From Cryptomeria japonica (lineage: Eukaryota; Streptophyta; Pinopsida; Cupressales; Cupressaceae): a stretch of DNA of 64,000 bases. The notes under the pieces are model-generated. The model was given only the letters and a program-made list of their open reading frames with translations. It had not been told where the DNA came from and did not search any database. The translations under genes were made by a program, and so were the position numbers. This document shows positions 9,740-21,117 of this stretch, one piece after another. Every line of letters begins with the position of its first letter. The first letter of the stretch is position 1. The DNA lies in NCBI RefSeq assembly GCF_030272615.1, contig NC_081414.1, positions 663,219,938-663,283,937 on the forward strand. Direction: 5' to 3'.

Positions 9740-11534
9740 ATCACTGGGTGCTCCCTCTGTCCTCCTCATCCCTGCCATGTCTCATGGATGATGTCCCTGT
9801 TGGTCCTGGTTGTGGTGGTCTCATAGGTCCACTCACCCCCATGCTGCTCAATGACCTCTGAGAGCATGCCCTACTCTTTGTCCTCGATCGTGCTTGATAT
9901 GAAGCTACTCTCTACTCTGGTGGACCTGCACTCTCATATAGTGTCCTCCAATGGCGTATCTCCTCTCCGGTCTCTACCAACATCTATGCCATCTCACGTG
10001 CACTGGCATCCCGAATCGACCCAATATACTCAGTGACTCTTTGTTCTTCTCACTGTGCCTAAGCTATTACTGCATCTCGAGCCGCTGTGAGTCTGGCTAT
10101 CTCCGCTTTGAACTACTCATGCTCTCTCTCTAAAGTCACAATATGATCCTGCTGACTCGCTATGGTAGCCCTGCACATCTCCATCTCCTTTGTCCTCGCT
10201 GTCTCCGGCTCTATGGGTATATCCTGTAGTGCCCCCTGCTCGCCTGAATCTGGCTCATCCTCATCCTCCCCATCCTCATCTCCATCCTCATCATCCTCAT
10301 CATCCTTCTCATCCTCCTCATCTCCCTCCTCCTCTCCTGTGAGTGGGAAGTCATCATGTCTCCTCGGCACTGGAATATCAGGATCTGTCAATGGCACTGG
10401 TCGTCATCATGCAAACCATCTCTCATACTCCTCTGTCGTCCTGGCGTTCACCACATCTGATCTCCAATCCCACTATCTCTACTATAGCTATGAGAAGTTA
10501 GCATATGCTATGTGTGGCTGAATCATACTCCCCCACTGACTCGTCTCTCTGTGAGATCGGGCAAAGTGTGCAGTCCTCCTGGGTACATCCTGCCTCTCTC
10601 CAAACTGTCATCTGACTCTCTCTGGTAGGTACAACTCAATCACTCTCTGGTGATTCACTGGTCGCCCAATCAGGTACCTCTCCTATCTGCAATATGATAG
10701 CTCCTCACTATCATTTGACCATCCAGGGAAATCACGATATGGCCTCCATGTGAACTCTCTCAGTCTGTCTAGCTCATGTCGCCAATACAATATGTATCCA
10801 AAAGGACCCTGTCTCAGTGCTCCCCCATAGCACTACACATATGGTTGATGTGGTACTACCTATCTCTTTGTAATTGGTTGACATATGGCTATGTGCTCAA
10901 ATGCCCATACCTATAGCAATGTGACTCCACAGCTCAACGTCTGCACTCCATGATATGCTATCTGATGCAACTAAAAATACAGCATAGCTAGTACACATGG
11001 TCCCCATCCGTACACCGTACCCTCGATCACCATCCACTCTAGCACTCTTCCCCATCCAATAGGGAATCCATGTCCTCGTCTATCTCCTGCTAGTAGGCAT
11101 GCTATCACCACGGCTATCACCACGTATCGTCGATCATACTCTGATGCCATAGTCTCCCAGCTGATCTCCCTCTCTACGATATCTAGATCATCTATGTCAC
11201 ACTCAAATAATCTGCACAATGTATCTCTCCCTGTCACTGGGTCATACTCTACCATCTCTCCATGAATCGGAATGTGGAGGATACGCCATACATCCTCTAG
11301 TGTCACAGTCACCTCTCTAGTCGCCAAATGGAAAGAGGAGGTCTCTGAATGCCACCACTCTACCAATGCGGTAAGCAGTCCTGTGTTTGCCCTAATCTCG
11401 GGCATGAATGTGACATAGTATATCCCCAGTCCTACTAATGTGTCTTTGTCTATGCTCCTAAGTCTATGTCGTAGCATGAAGCAGTCTGGTCGGTTCTCCC
11501 GCGTGATCAATGGATACTGTCGACTCTGCATCAC
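9740..11534 (-). pseudogene. Antisense plant mobile domain (PMD, MAIN-like) gene of E1
   Basis: The intact N-terminal part is 10971-11534 (187 codons from ATG at 11532-11534). It carries the plant mobile domain signature: FHL at residues 68-70 with TLEDV at 78-82, then LxxPIxG at 86-92, followed by a hydrophobic helix (VVIAVVIACLLAG). Beyond a stop, reading frames continue with PMD-like segments, for example RPVNHQRVIELYLPERVR near 10640, broken by several stops. Then come a strongly acidic Glu/Asp run (10250-10340) and a possible coiled coil (EMCRATIASQQDHIVTLERE near 10120-10180). Cellular PMD proteins (MAIN/MAIL family) act in the nucleus in silencing and genome stability; transposon-borne copies are known. 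In E1 it lies antisense between the sense ORF and the 3' LTR, as in the extra ORFs of Tat-lineage elements. It is broken here. Confidence 0.8.
10250..10340. repeat. TCATCC microsatellite-like tract (acidic codons in antisense gene)
   Basis: Runs of TCATCC/TCCTCA on the plus strand encode the Glu/Asp run of the antisense PMD gene. The plus-strand Ser-rich frame at 10162-10521 is its shadow. Confidence 0.7.
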
Positions 11535-12338
11535 AATTGGGGCACATTATTTGTCAGTTTTAGGTTTTGCTCCTATGGGTTGCATTTCCTCATTTCATGT
11601 CTAAATCAGGGTGTTTTTCATCTATTCTAACCTATCCTACCCTTATCCCCCCTTTTCCGGATCATTTGCATGTTGTTTTGACCAAAATTAGGGTTGCTAG
11701 TGCACAATTGCACCTGTGTTATGAGTCCTATGCCTATGTCACATGTCCTGTGCCTGTGTATCCCTACATAAGAGCAGAAGACCCTACACAAGCGTAGGAT
11801 TCACCCTACACAAGCACAGGAGTCATTTTCTGCATCCCCTGTGGGCCCCGCAATGTCCCGCAAGCAAGTCAAATTCATAAAATTGAAAACATGGGTTTTT
11901 GAGATGCATACCACTGCTCCTACGTCGTTCGGTCTTCTGAATGTGTGTACACATTCTCCGAGGTGATCTGCCATTGGAATTTTTGCCATCTCTTTACAAG
12001 TGTCCTTTTCCAAAGCAACAAATTCTCCTCTTGGGCTAGTGCAAATGAGCAATTTTAACTCTCTTGGTCTCATTTATAGATCTTTGTCAGTGCATAGATG
12101 GACGCGCACCTTCTCCATCTTATGTTGGTCGTGGTCTTTTGCATCTTTAATTGCTTGTCCTTCATGCATCCGATATCCGATTGTCAGTCCGTTCAATCCT
12201 ATCATTTTTATCGATCAATTGGCCTATTTTCTACATGTTTCTGGCCAATTCCTCGAGGGGGCATGCATATGTCATTTTCAGCATCTGGGGCATTTTCATT
12301 ATTGTTCTTTGAAACAACGCTTAAAATTGCATTGTCTC
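11535..12338 (+). other. E1 3' spacer with mirrored short repeats
   Basis: No credible gene. Around 11717-11830 there are cctgtgt/cctatgtc words followed by inverted forms (cctacacaagcgtagg, cctacacaagcacagg), related to the leader repeats at 2706-2823. The remainder is unremarkable up to the polypurine tract. Confidence 0.55.
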
Positions 12339-12352
12339 AAAGAGGGGAAAAA
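12339..12352 (+). promoter_or_regulatory. E1 polypurine tract
   Basis: AAAGAGGGGAAAAA ends exactly at the TG of the 3' LTR, the expected site for plus-strand priming. Confidence 0.85.
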
Positions 12353-13755
12353 TGTAGACACCTAAAAATGGTCAACGCTTACGGAGTCATACTTTAACAA
12401 TTGCGCATTGCCTCATTTTAGGGTTTTTGCATCGCATTAACATTTCTCCTATGTCATGCACTTTGTTTTTATCATTTGCGAGCATCGAGTCATTCTTCTA
12501 CATTCTTCATTCATTTCGCTCTCAAATTTGGTCTTGTCGACAACACTATCTAGTCATGATTTTGATTGATCTTATCCTGTCGCATCTATGTGCATATTCA
12601 TTTGTCATCATTTTGGACATCATCAATCCTAATTAGGGTTTTGTCCTCTTATCAATCTTGTCGTTTTGCAATCTATTTTGTCATCGATCCTTGTCTTCTT
12701 GTCAATCTTGTCATCTCACAATTGATTTGTCATCGATCGTTGTCCTTCTCAATCGTGTCAATTTGGATCAATTTGTCATTGTTCCTTGTCAATTGGCGCA
12801 TTTATCAATCAAATCATTTTATCACATTGGTCAATTTGTCATCAGAATCATGATCGAGTCAATTATCTTTCATCAAGACCTAATTGTCATCCTTGCATTG
12901 CTAATTCATCTTCTAGGGTTTCGTGATTTAATCATTTAACCTTGTTTGTCATTTTTCCCTTTAGGATTAATAAATTATTTATTTATCCTAAGTCTTTTCA
13001 TCGCAATTAAATGTTCATTTAATTGGCTAATTATTCCTCTTTTTGTGAATTAATTAATAAATGACAAATTATTAATTAATTCACCTAATTTATCTTATTT
13101 CCTAATTTTTCCTCTTTTTCTAATTTTCTAATTTTCTAATTCCTAATTTCAATTTCCTCCTATTTTTCTCCTAATTTCATGGGAATGACATTTCAATTTG
13201 TCATAATTTGTCATAATTGACAATCAATCAATTTTTGACATAGAAATTTGTCATAATTTGTCATAAATTGACAATCAATCAATTTTGCATAGAAAGTGCA
13301 TAATTTGTCATAATTTGTCATAATTGACATTTTTGATTTACAATTTCCATTTGAATTGAATCATGCTAATTTGATCATTTCTCCAATTTGTCTATAAATT
13401 GGATGAATTTCTTCAATCAAATCCCTAATTAGATTATTGAATTTCTAATCACTTTGTCAAATCAATCACACTTCGAGTACTCTTGCGCCAATATCTTATT
13501 TACTTGCTTTCATATCATGTGTGTGCACTTGAAGGTGAGATCCACAACAAAGGCTATTTGGAGAAGAAAGAAGGACAATGGAGCCGCATGAATGAAGCAT
13601 TTAGATCTATGTTTGGTTTGCATAGTCTTTAGTTTTGAATGTTTCATTTTCATGTCTTTATTGGATGTAATTAGGATTAATCATTGCAATCTGCTTTCAT
13701 GATTAAGCTAGACGAATATTGATTTGCTTTGATGATTTCCGATTTCCTAGCTACA
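12353..13755 (+). repeat. E1 3' LTR
   Basis: It matches 1225-2591 throughout and ends ...TAGCTACA. It carries about 36 bp more than the 5' LTR at ~12770-12805, where a caatttggatcaatttgtca segment makes a partial duplication. The TATA box is at 13393-13399. It is followed by the TSD copy gatat at 13756-13760. Confidence 0.9.
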
Positions 13756-16291
13756 GATATATAATCAGCTTCATAATATTGGAAAAAATTACAAGGGGCT
13801 TTGGAACTCTAGGGTTTCTCGGTTTCGAAGTCTCAGAAAAGCTTTTCAAGATCTCGGGGTTTCGGGGTCTCAAAAGAGCATTTCAGGATCCCAAGGTTAC
13901 AGGGTTTCAAAAGAGCATTTCTAGATCCCAAAGTTCTAGAATCCCGAAGGAGTTTAACTTGGAAGCATAGGGGGCTTCGGGATTTTGCAAGGTAAAAATA
14001 TGGAACAAGGACCTTCTTCGGGATTTCAGGGTTTCAGGATTTTGAGGTGAGGAAAGGCACTAAGACAACTGATTTTGGAACTCCGATATTCCAGTATTTT
14101 GGGGCAATAAAACCTCAACAAGGACAAATTTTGGAACTCCAAGGTTCCAAAATCCCAAATAAGGCAAACTTATTTATTAAAACAGGCTTCAGGATTCTGA
14201 AATCTTGAAGGAGGTAAACTAAGGCCAAACTCCTAAGGGGTTGAAAAAAAAAACTTTATTCAACAACATGAAATCTACCCTAACCTAAACTAGGAAAGTG
14301 AGAAAATGTAGAACAAATAAAAGCACAACAAAAAGATCAAGCTAGACAGGGATGGTTGAGTGAAAACTTGTGCACTACAGGGAGGTAAATCATTGAGAGA
14401 GAACTCTAGTTTTGCAATGACTGAATGCATAAATGAGTTGAAACAACTCATTTTTCATTATTTATACCTTTTTTAGGCGATCATACTACTTCACTATATG
14501 TACTGGACCTTGGGATCCCGAAATTTGAGAATCTCTAAGTTACACAAACACCATGCAAAGAAGCTCAAGATTTGAAGGTTTTGGTGTCTCGAGGCTCTAC
14601 GAAGAACAAACGAAGACCACCACGGGACTCCGAGGTCCTAGGGTTGCGAGGTGCAAGACCAAACAAATACAAAGAACATGGGTTTTTGAAACTCTGAGAT
14701 CATGAAGCTCAAGGACAACAAAGTCCAACAGACTTCGGGATCCCAAAGTTCTGGGGTTTCAAAATTTGTTAACCAAGACAAAACTTGAAGAACCTGAGAT
14801 TTCAAACTTCTCAAATCCCGAGGCTTCAAAAGAAAAAGGTAAATAGAGAAACCAAGACTTCAAGATTCCACGGTTCCAAAGTTCTGAAGTTCCAAAGCAT
14901 AAAACAATGAAGAATTTGGGGTTTTAGAATCCCAAAATTCTGCAATCAAAATGAGAAAAAGAAAACAAAAGGGGCAAAATGCACTCCGGGATCCCAAAAA
15001 CCTGAAATTCTGAAATGGGAAGAAAAGGAGAACAATGCGAAAATAAAGTGAAGCAAAATGGAGACATCTAGCTTGAGAAGCAAAAAGTTGGAGTGTGTTA
15101 TGCAAGACATAACAAATAGCAACTCTCCTAGGAAAGTGCTTCCACGCATTTTTAGACATTGAACCCTTCAAGTACCTAGACTCTTTAGATTGCATTCATA
15201 CTAGATGACTCAAAGAAAACTAACATAATCAAGCCTCAACACACCGAAGAGACCCGATTTGCAACTGAAACCCCAAGTGTATGCAAATGATTTATCAACC
15301 ATCCATTGAGTTTCGTTACAACCAATCAAGGTAGAATTTATCCATCCTACGTAGGTGAAGTATGTAGCCTCCAACATGTAATGATATCCTGGGCATAGCT
15401 CTGCTACCAACCAGGCATCTATAGCCACGACAAAGATACCTCTAGTTCCCCTCAAGTATTGCTTCACTGCTAGTCAGAAGTCTATAGCCCCAGTGGAGGT
15501 ACTTGAATCACCCTTGTAAATTGAGATTTTGATGATTCTTTCTTCTTTTCTTTCTTCTTTTCAAATTTTTTACCTTTCTGATAATCGCTTTCTTTTCTAA
15601 CTTTTCCCAATTTTCAAATAATGAAGTTTGACACTGGGTTGGGAACCATGGTGGACATCATGAAGGAAGAATTAACCTTTAGATTTTTCACCTTGGATGG
15701 AACTACCACACTTGATATAAAAAAACCTAAGTATTTCTTAAGATGTGTATTTTGTGATAGGTTTTCAACAGCTCCCTAGAAACTCAAAAATGTACAGTCA
15801 TGATACATGCTATCACCTTTAAGATAGAGAAGTATGAAAGTAAACTAAAGTTTCTAAGGAAAGTGACTTCTCAAGTATCCAAAAATACATGTAGAAAACT
15901 CTCGACCAAGTCACTCTCCATTGTACCCTTCATGCGACAATCCAAATTTCACCTTGAAATGAGCAGCCTCAAACAAAGAAAAGAGAAGGGAAAAAGGAGA
16001 CTAAATGAAACAAGGAAACAGGAACAACCCACAACCCAAGAGAAACAATACAAAATAACCAGTAAGAGAAGGGAATAAGAAATAAGAAGGGAAAGAGAAC
16101 AAGATAGGGAAAAATCACAACACAAAAAAAGAGAGACACAACACCCACACACAAGAAGACCAAAAGATAGGAAAGACCAAACAACAAGGAGAACCAAATC
16201 AAATAGAAAGGAAACTATACTAATCCTACCTTGCTAGCCTAAACTAACTCTAAACCAACTTAATACTTTATCTTAGCAAAACTAAACAACA
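13756..16291 (-). repeat. H element LTR, left copy, second segment
   Basis: It continues the LTR interrupted at 1224 and is collinear with about 60186-62708. Bases 13790-15020 are full of degenerate ~20-25 bp units around ggg(a/t)tcc(c/g) and gggtctcaaaa. A reverse-strand TATAAATA at 14459-14466 is shared with the other copy. The inner end is taken at caaca 16291, which reads TGTTG on the minus strand right after the purine-rich AAGGGGTGGTC. Small frames such as 15800-16078 occur in both LTRs but are broken, so they are not called. Confidence 0.75.
14459..14466 (-). promoter_or_regulatory. Putative TATA box, left H LTR
   Basis: It reads TATAAATA on the minus strand. The equivalent site at 60881-60888 reads TATAAATA followed by G. 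The orientation agrees with minus-strand transcription of H. Confidence 0.45.
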
Positions 16292-17287
16292 AAAATTTTG
16301 ACCACCCCTTGACTGATTCTTCATTATGTTTAGTAGTAACAGCTTAGTTAGCGAAGGCCTAAGTCTAACAAACTCATTTTTGTACTCAAAAATGTAAAGT
16401 TTTGACAATTTCAATTCATTCCAAGAGCACAAAACTTTAAAGATTATTAATTGTGGGTCTTCATTGTGACTGTGATCTACCCACAAACAAGTTTTAATCT
16501 CCCCCATCTCATACTCAAACTCAAATAAATCAACATATGGAGGAAAAAGGAAGGAAGCCACCCGATTTGATTGCGTTGTAGGAGCACACTCCTGCACCAT
16601 AACTTCATCGATACAAGGTCCCAGCTTGAGGTACAACTTGTTGTCTAGCTTGGGTTCATACCTATCAAGAAAAGAAACATCTATCAGTGACATGTTATGC
16701 TGATTGTCAATGAGCTTAGCTTCAATTTTTAACACATCATTATCATGAATAGAAATCCCAAGCAGTGAACTAAGACACTCGTCTACCATTGGACTATTTA
16801 CTTCAAATTCTTCTTCTAGAGTAAATAGTAAATATGATTTTATTTCTTCTTCAAATTACCTTCTTCAATATCCATCTTAAAATTTACAGCAATATCCCAC
16901 ACAAGTATGAAATCATGACAACTTACCTCAGGATGTGAATTCAAAGGATGAATTCTACATGAATCAGATAATATGAAATCTTTTGTATTATTGAAGTATC
17001 TAGGGTTGTCCATTGTTGTACTTAGCTTTGGTACAAGGTTCATCATTCTTTTTGCTTCCTCTTCCTTACTGGGTTCCTTAGTGAAATCATGACAATTATG
17101 CTCTTGGTCTAGCTGTGTTTCATCAACATTCTTCCTATCATAAATACTTTGCCACAATAGATAGTTAGTTTCATGTGCATAAACAATTTCATCAAGAGTT
17201 ATCATAGCTTCTAATCCACCCTCATGATTGATATAAATCTGATCAAGACATTCATCAAAGAGTTTATGATTTTGATCCACTTCTCTA
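16292..17287 (-). pseudogene. H element C-terminal coding remnant
   Basis: Minus-strand frames at 16840-17280 (146 codons) and 16268-16789 (173 codons) follow each other with short breaks. The first is acidic and polar (FDECLDQIYINHEGGLEAM near its start; CHDF occurs twice). The second contains SFLDRYEPKLDNKLYLKLGP and SFLFPPYVDLFEFEYEMG. Both run towards the LTR, and the last codons cross its edge. The upstream coding continues beyond S1 at 18076-18232. I do not recognise the protein; it shows no pol motif. A diverged copy of its last ~60 codons lies at 62709-62888. Confidence 0.55.
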
Positions 17288-18075
17288 TGTTAGGATTCCC
17301 AAAGATACTGAGAGAGGGGGGTGAATCAGTATCTGATTGGTATAAGAATTTATTCGAATTATAACATGAAAAGCATATCAAAACTATGTACCGGTAAATA
17401 AAAAATAATGCAGTAAATAGGAGCAACAACCACAACATAAGAGACACACCATAACATAGTATTTTTAACAAGGAAACCTGGTGTGGGAAAAACCTCGATG
17501 GGATTTGTGACCCATAATATTCACTTACTGGCCAATAAGGGAATATTATTGTTTACAATAGGGGCCTGCACATGCAGGAAGGCCAAGTGCCTAGAGCTCA
17601 CTGCTCAGTTACAAAAGAAGTATCACTGACTAAAAAAAATGTATTTTACAAATCCAATGTCTTGTACTACTTTAGATCATCATCCACTATGCTACATTCA
17701 GTACCGATTTCAGCTCTGCAATATACATAAACCCTTATCCAATGTCTACCTTACAATTCGCACATTAGGTCTGCATTAATATTTCCATCTACCACACACT
17801 AAATGATCTACAATGATCTCATACTTATATGAGTCATATTACAATCCACCAAGTCAGCTTACAAAAGATTTTACAATCAAATACAAAATACATTTAAACA
17901 AAATTCTTGTCGGCTATGGTGTCGGTGATCAATCTTTTTGGTGTAAGTGATCTGTGTGTCGATGTTGAGTCTGTCGGTGTCGGTGCCTGCCACTATCATA
18001 GGATTGTAAGGTTGCCATCAATGAGAATACCTTCAATCACCTACAATTTCTCATTGGAGTGTGCATTTGCCAACA
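17288..18075 (-). mobile_element. S1: solo LTR of the E3-type family
   Basis: On the minus strand it starts TGTTGGCAAATGCACACTCC, matching the E3 LTR start (TGTTGGCATATGGACACTCC). It carries the shared agctctaggca and tgcatgtgcaggcccc blocks and the LTR hairpin, and ends in the C-rich tract plus CCTAACA. No internal sequence is attached. It splits the H reading frame: ...LDTEK upstream and VDQNHKLF downstream join cleanly when it is removed. Flanking 5-mers are ctcta (17283-17287) and ctttt (18076-18080), a degenerate duplication at best. Confidence 0.8.
17499..17514 (-). other. LTR hairpin, S1 copy
   Basis: TGGGATTTGTGACCCA can fold with a TGGG/CCCA stem. It is the S1 version of the hairpin found in every LTR of this superfamily here. 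Confidence 0.6.
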
Positions 18076-18376
18076 CTTTTTCTGTGTCAAGAGTTTTACT
18101 TCCCAACTTGTCATTAACACATAAGAATTGATTTTCTACAATTTCATCCAATATTACTTTTCCTTCATTCTCATTATTACAATTCCATTCACTTGAAGCA
18201 TCATGGCTTTGAAAGTCAAGGGAAAGATTCATGTTATCATCTCCTATGAAGTTGATCTAAAAGTTATTACTCTCATCAATATAAATCCAGCCATCATTCA
18301 CCTTATCAACTTCACAATCTTTTACAAGATCAGTCCTATCACTCACAAAATCACTGCATGAAACAACATTACTAAT
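18076..18376 (-). pseudogene. H coding remnant between S1 and E2
   Basis: The minus-strand frame 18076-18232 reads into the 17280 frame once S1 is removed. It is polar and acidic (GKVILDEIVENQFLCVND). Upstream sequence to 18376 keeps a similar composition but with stops. The protein is not recognised. Confidence 0.45.
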
Positions 18377-18952
18377 TGTTGGCAAGAGACAATTTTCCAA
18401 TGATTTTGGTGAAGATTGGTGCATGATAAGTGCTTAGGGGTTGTCATTGATGACAACTCAGTTTGTAGATCCTATCTGGTGTACATAGAATTGGCTTACT
18501 AGAAGTCATATTGTTCATAAGGCATAAGTCTAGAAGGTGGAACACAGTAACTGGTAGAGCATTAAATCATGGTGAATATCTTGATTTCGATGATGTATTT
18601 TTTGTTGTAGTGATCAAGGTAGTTGGTTCAAGGCTTGAGATAGATTACTTCATGATTCTAATATCCAGTGTTTAATTGTGTGCAAGTTTAGAGCTTTGGT
18701 ATCTAGTAATTCATTTAGGGCAGAGCTATTTTGGAGTAACATGTTTTATGGATTCATTGGGATAATTTTGGTGAGTGGTGTTGAGTTCAAGGACTTTGTG
18801 TCATTGTGTGTGAATCTTTTTATCATTTTTTTTTAGGTTTGGCATATGGATTCCTAATTGGATTAAGCCGACTTGGTGAAACATGTTTCATGTTGCGTGT
18901 TATGCGGATTTTCTGAAGTCAACATGTTGGAGGTCTATTTCGGTGGTACGGA

Positions 18953-18960
18953 TATATAAG
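18953..18960 (+). promoter_or_regulatory. Putative TATA box, E2 5' LTR
   Basis: TATATAAG, conserved at 39801-39808 in the 3' LTR inside the longer shared block tatataagatagttttgggt. Confidence 0.5.
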
Positions 18961-19334
18961 ATAGTTTTGGGTGATCATTTTGGTGTGAATATATGTATGA
19001 GGAATTGTTTTGGGAGTGATTGAGTGCAGTTTCACGTGCGCATCTTGATTTTTGGTAATCTGGTATTTGGCAGCAGAGTAGAACATAGTAGATTTTCTTA
19101 TCAGTGACACCAGATCATTTGAGATGAATCGGAATGGATTTTCAGAATTTGTAGATGTTATATACTAGTTCAAACATTTTAATACCCTTTATATCTCATT
19201 TGTAGGATAGTGAGTCCTTCGGGGTTGTAGCCCTATTTTGTATTTGAGTAGTGAGCTCTAGGGAATGTTCCTTAATCAAAGTGTATTCATATTTTGTATT
19301 ATTGTTCTACTACTGGCCATAGTATAATAATATT

Positions 19335-19351
19335 GTGGGTTCAAATCCCAC
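19335..19351 (+). other. LTR hairpin, E2 5' LTR
   Basis: GTGGGTTCAAATCCCAC forms a perfect 5-bp GTGGG/CCCAC stem, followed by CATGGTTTTTCC. The equivalent in the 3' LTR is 40184-40200. Confidence 0.7.
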
Positions 19352-19544
19352 CATGGTTTTTCCATTTCTGGGTTTCCATGTAAAAATCTTGGTATTATGA
19401 TTGTGCAGTTGCCTATTTTATGTTTCTACACTTTGATTACTTTCTCATGCATCTGGTGGCTTAAGAATCAGATTGATAAGTTTGCAAATTATAAAACATT
19501 GATTCAACACCCCCCCCCTCTCAGTGTTAATTGATTCCAACAAT

Positions 19545-19557
19545 TGGTATCAGATCC
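19545..19557 (+). other. E2 primer binding site
   Basis: TGGTATCAGATCC lies 2 bp after the LTR end. It resembles the initiator-methionine primer site TGGTATCAGAGCC with one change. Confidence 0.8.
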
Positions 19558-19610
19558 TAGTTCCTTTGAAGAATCCTAATGGCTTGAGTAAGATCTAGGA
19601 GATTGAACCA

Positions 19611-20700
19611 ATGGACTCTGGTTTGCAGAAACAACTTATTATGGCACTTGAAGATCTTGATGCGGTGATGAAGGAAAAGAGTAGCCTGAAAATAATTTTG
19701 AATGTAGCTGAAGACTTCATTGAGACAATGAAAGATCAATTGAACACTTTGAACTGATGAATAATTTGAAGGAGAAAGAAGAACAAAGTGTTGACAATCA
19801 AACCCTACAAGATAAGATAGATAAATATGAGAAGTTGTTTAGGGAGAATGCAATTTTGAAGAATAAGATACAATCAATTATAATTAAGCTGACAAAGGAG
19901 ATTGAAGACCGGAAGAACAATGAAGAAACCCTAACTCAGTCACTGAAGGATAGATATGATGAATTCCAAAGATTGACATATGATAATGATCAGTGGAATC
20001 TTGAGTTGGTACAAACAAAGAATGATGGAAAAGAACTTGAAAGACAAATCATAATTTTGAGAGATGGCTTGACTACTGCAAATGAGTATAGAGAAAACTT
20101 CAAAGCTAGTTCATCCCGGTTGGGTGAGATGTTGGAAAGTCAGAGACATGGAAAAGATATGTGAGGACTTGGATTTGAGAAAGAATAATCCTTTGGTTCT
20201 GGTCAAAGCAATCATAAAAAGGATAAGAAACCTCTGGTAAGATAGGCTAGTGCTATAAATTCAATGATAAATGCTTTATTTGTGGTAAATTTGGTCATAT
20301 GGCAAGTCAATGCAAAAGTAAGATGAACAATGGGATGATGAACAACATGATTAATAATGGTTCTATATTTACCAATCAATGTTTCATATGCAACAATTTT
20401 GGTCATAAGTCAAACATGTGCAGAACAGTGATAAATAATTTTCGGAATAAGAGATGCTATGCATGTGGGATGTTTGGACATATTTCTAACCAATGTAGGA
20501 TGAAACCAAATCAAATGAACTTAAGGCCTATGTAGAGAAATTTTGTCTATCATGCATGCAACAAACCTGGTCATATTGTAAGATATTGCAGAAGCAAGAA
20601 TGGTCCGGTGAACAAGAACAAATTAGATGAAAAAGGAAAAGCTAAAGTAGAAGAGATCAGAGCTTAGCATAAGAGGATGTGGGTGAAAAAGGAAGATTAA
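19611..20700 (+). pseudogene. E2 ORF1: gag-like coiled coil with CCHC knuckles
   Basis: The reading begins at ATG 19611 (MDSGLQKQLIMALEDLDAVM), stops at TGA 19755-19757 and resumes in another frame from 19757 to 20164. It is a helical, charged coiled coil (KEIEDRKNNEETLTQ, ELERQIIILRDGL) aligning with the E2b and E3 ORF1. From 20257 onward there are CCHC-type knuckles: CFICGKFGHMASQC, CFICNNFGHKSNMC, CYACGMFGHISNQC and a damaged fourth (HACNKPGHIVRYC, its first Cys replaced by His). Such knuckles bind RNA in Gag proteins. It lacks the usual Retrotrans_gag or UBN2 core, so calling it Gag rests on position and knuckles. At least three stops or shifts break it. Confidence 0.75.
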
Positions 20701-21117
20701 AATGTGCAAAATGGTTCCACACCTGAATCCGATGATGGAACCTCGTTTGGTAACTAGGACACTTTTACCTTAGGGGCATATTATTATGAAGATCCATAGA
20801 ACCCCCTTGCAAAGATCTATAACCAGTTCTAGAAGGTTGCAAAAGATCTAGATTAGATATCTAGAGGTTTTCTAGAAGATTTCATGGTGATTTGATAATC
20901 CAATGAGAAAATCGATGAAAAATAGTGTATATGGAAGCCATTTCAATAGCTCATTTTTCACAATGCAAATGAGAGAGAAGAGAAAAGTAGCAGAGTGAAA
21001 GAGTTTTAGTAGCCAAATCTGAGCCTGTAGCAATCAATCAATGATTTCTTGCACCTGGTTGAGAATCAAAAGGAATTTTTTGTTTTCAAAGCTATCTATT
21101 CATACTTTTATTTCAAA
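20701..21117 (+). other. E2 spacer between ORF1 and ORF2
   Basis: About 420 bp with no frame. It contains ccttaggggcatatt near 20770, the place where E2b has ccttaaggggaggcaaatt (31676-31694). Confidence 0.5.

Larger units (their letters stand above)
1225..13755 (+). mobile_element. E1: LTR retrotransposon with antisense PMD ORF (Tat-like, non-autonomous)
   Basis: A complete 12.5 kb element. It has two near-identical LTRs of about 1.4 kb that start TGTAGACACC and end TAGCTACA, a primer-site-like TGG sequence just inside the 5' LTR, a polypurine tract against the 3' LTR and a target duplication. The 9.8 kb interior holds one long Gln/Pro-rich frame near the 5' side and an antisense plant-mobile-domain pseudogene near the 3' side. 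I found no protease, reverse transcriptase, RNase H or integrase motif, so pol must come from elsewhere. Antisense extra ORFs with PMD similarity between pol and the 3' LTR are established for Ty3/gypsy Tat-lineage elements; assigning E1 to that lineage is inference. The close LTR match makes it one of the younger insertions here. Confidence 0.85.
18377..19542 (+). repeat. E2 5' LTR
   Basis: It starts TGTTGGCAAGAG and ends TGATTCCAACA after a C-rich CCCCCCCCTCTCAGTG tract. It shares the gtgagctctaggg block, the hairpin and the cctatctggtgtacatagaattg block with 39264-40385. Confidence 0.85.

Noticed and set aside
10162-10521. Ser-rich plus-strand ORF
   Set aside because: It is the complement of the Glu/Asp run in the antisense PMD gene.
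15949-16202. Hydrophobic antisense ORFs (Leu/Ser/Phe-rich, also 62325-62614)
   Set aside because: They come from an A/G-rich plus-strand stretch (gaagaccaaaag words). They look like membrane proteins but have no support beyond composition.
19755-19759. TGATG stop-start overlap as translational coupling in E2 ORF1
   Set aside because: E2b and E3 have one continuous frame across this place, so it is better explained as a frameshift in a decayed copy.
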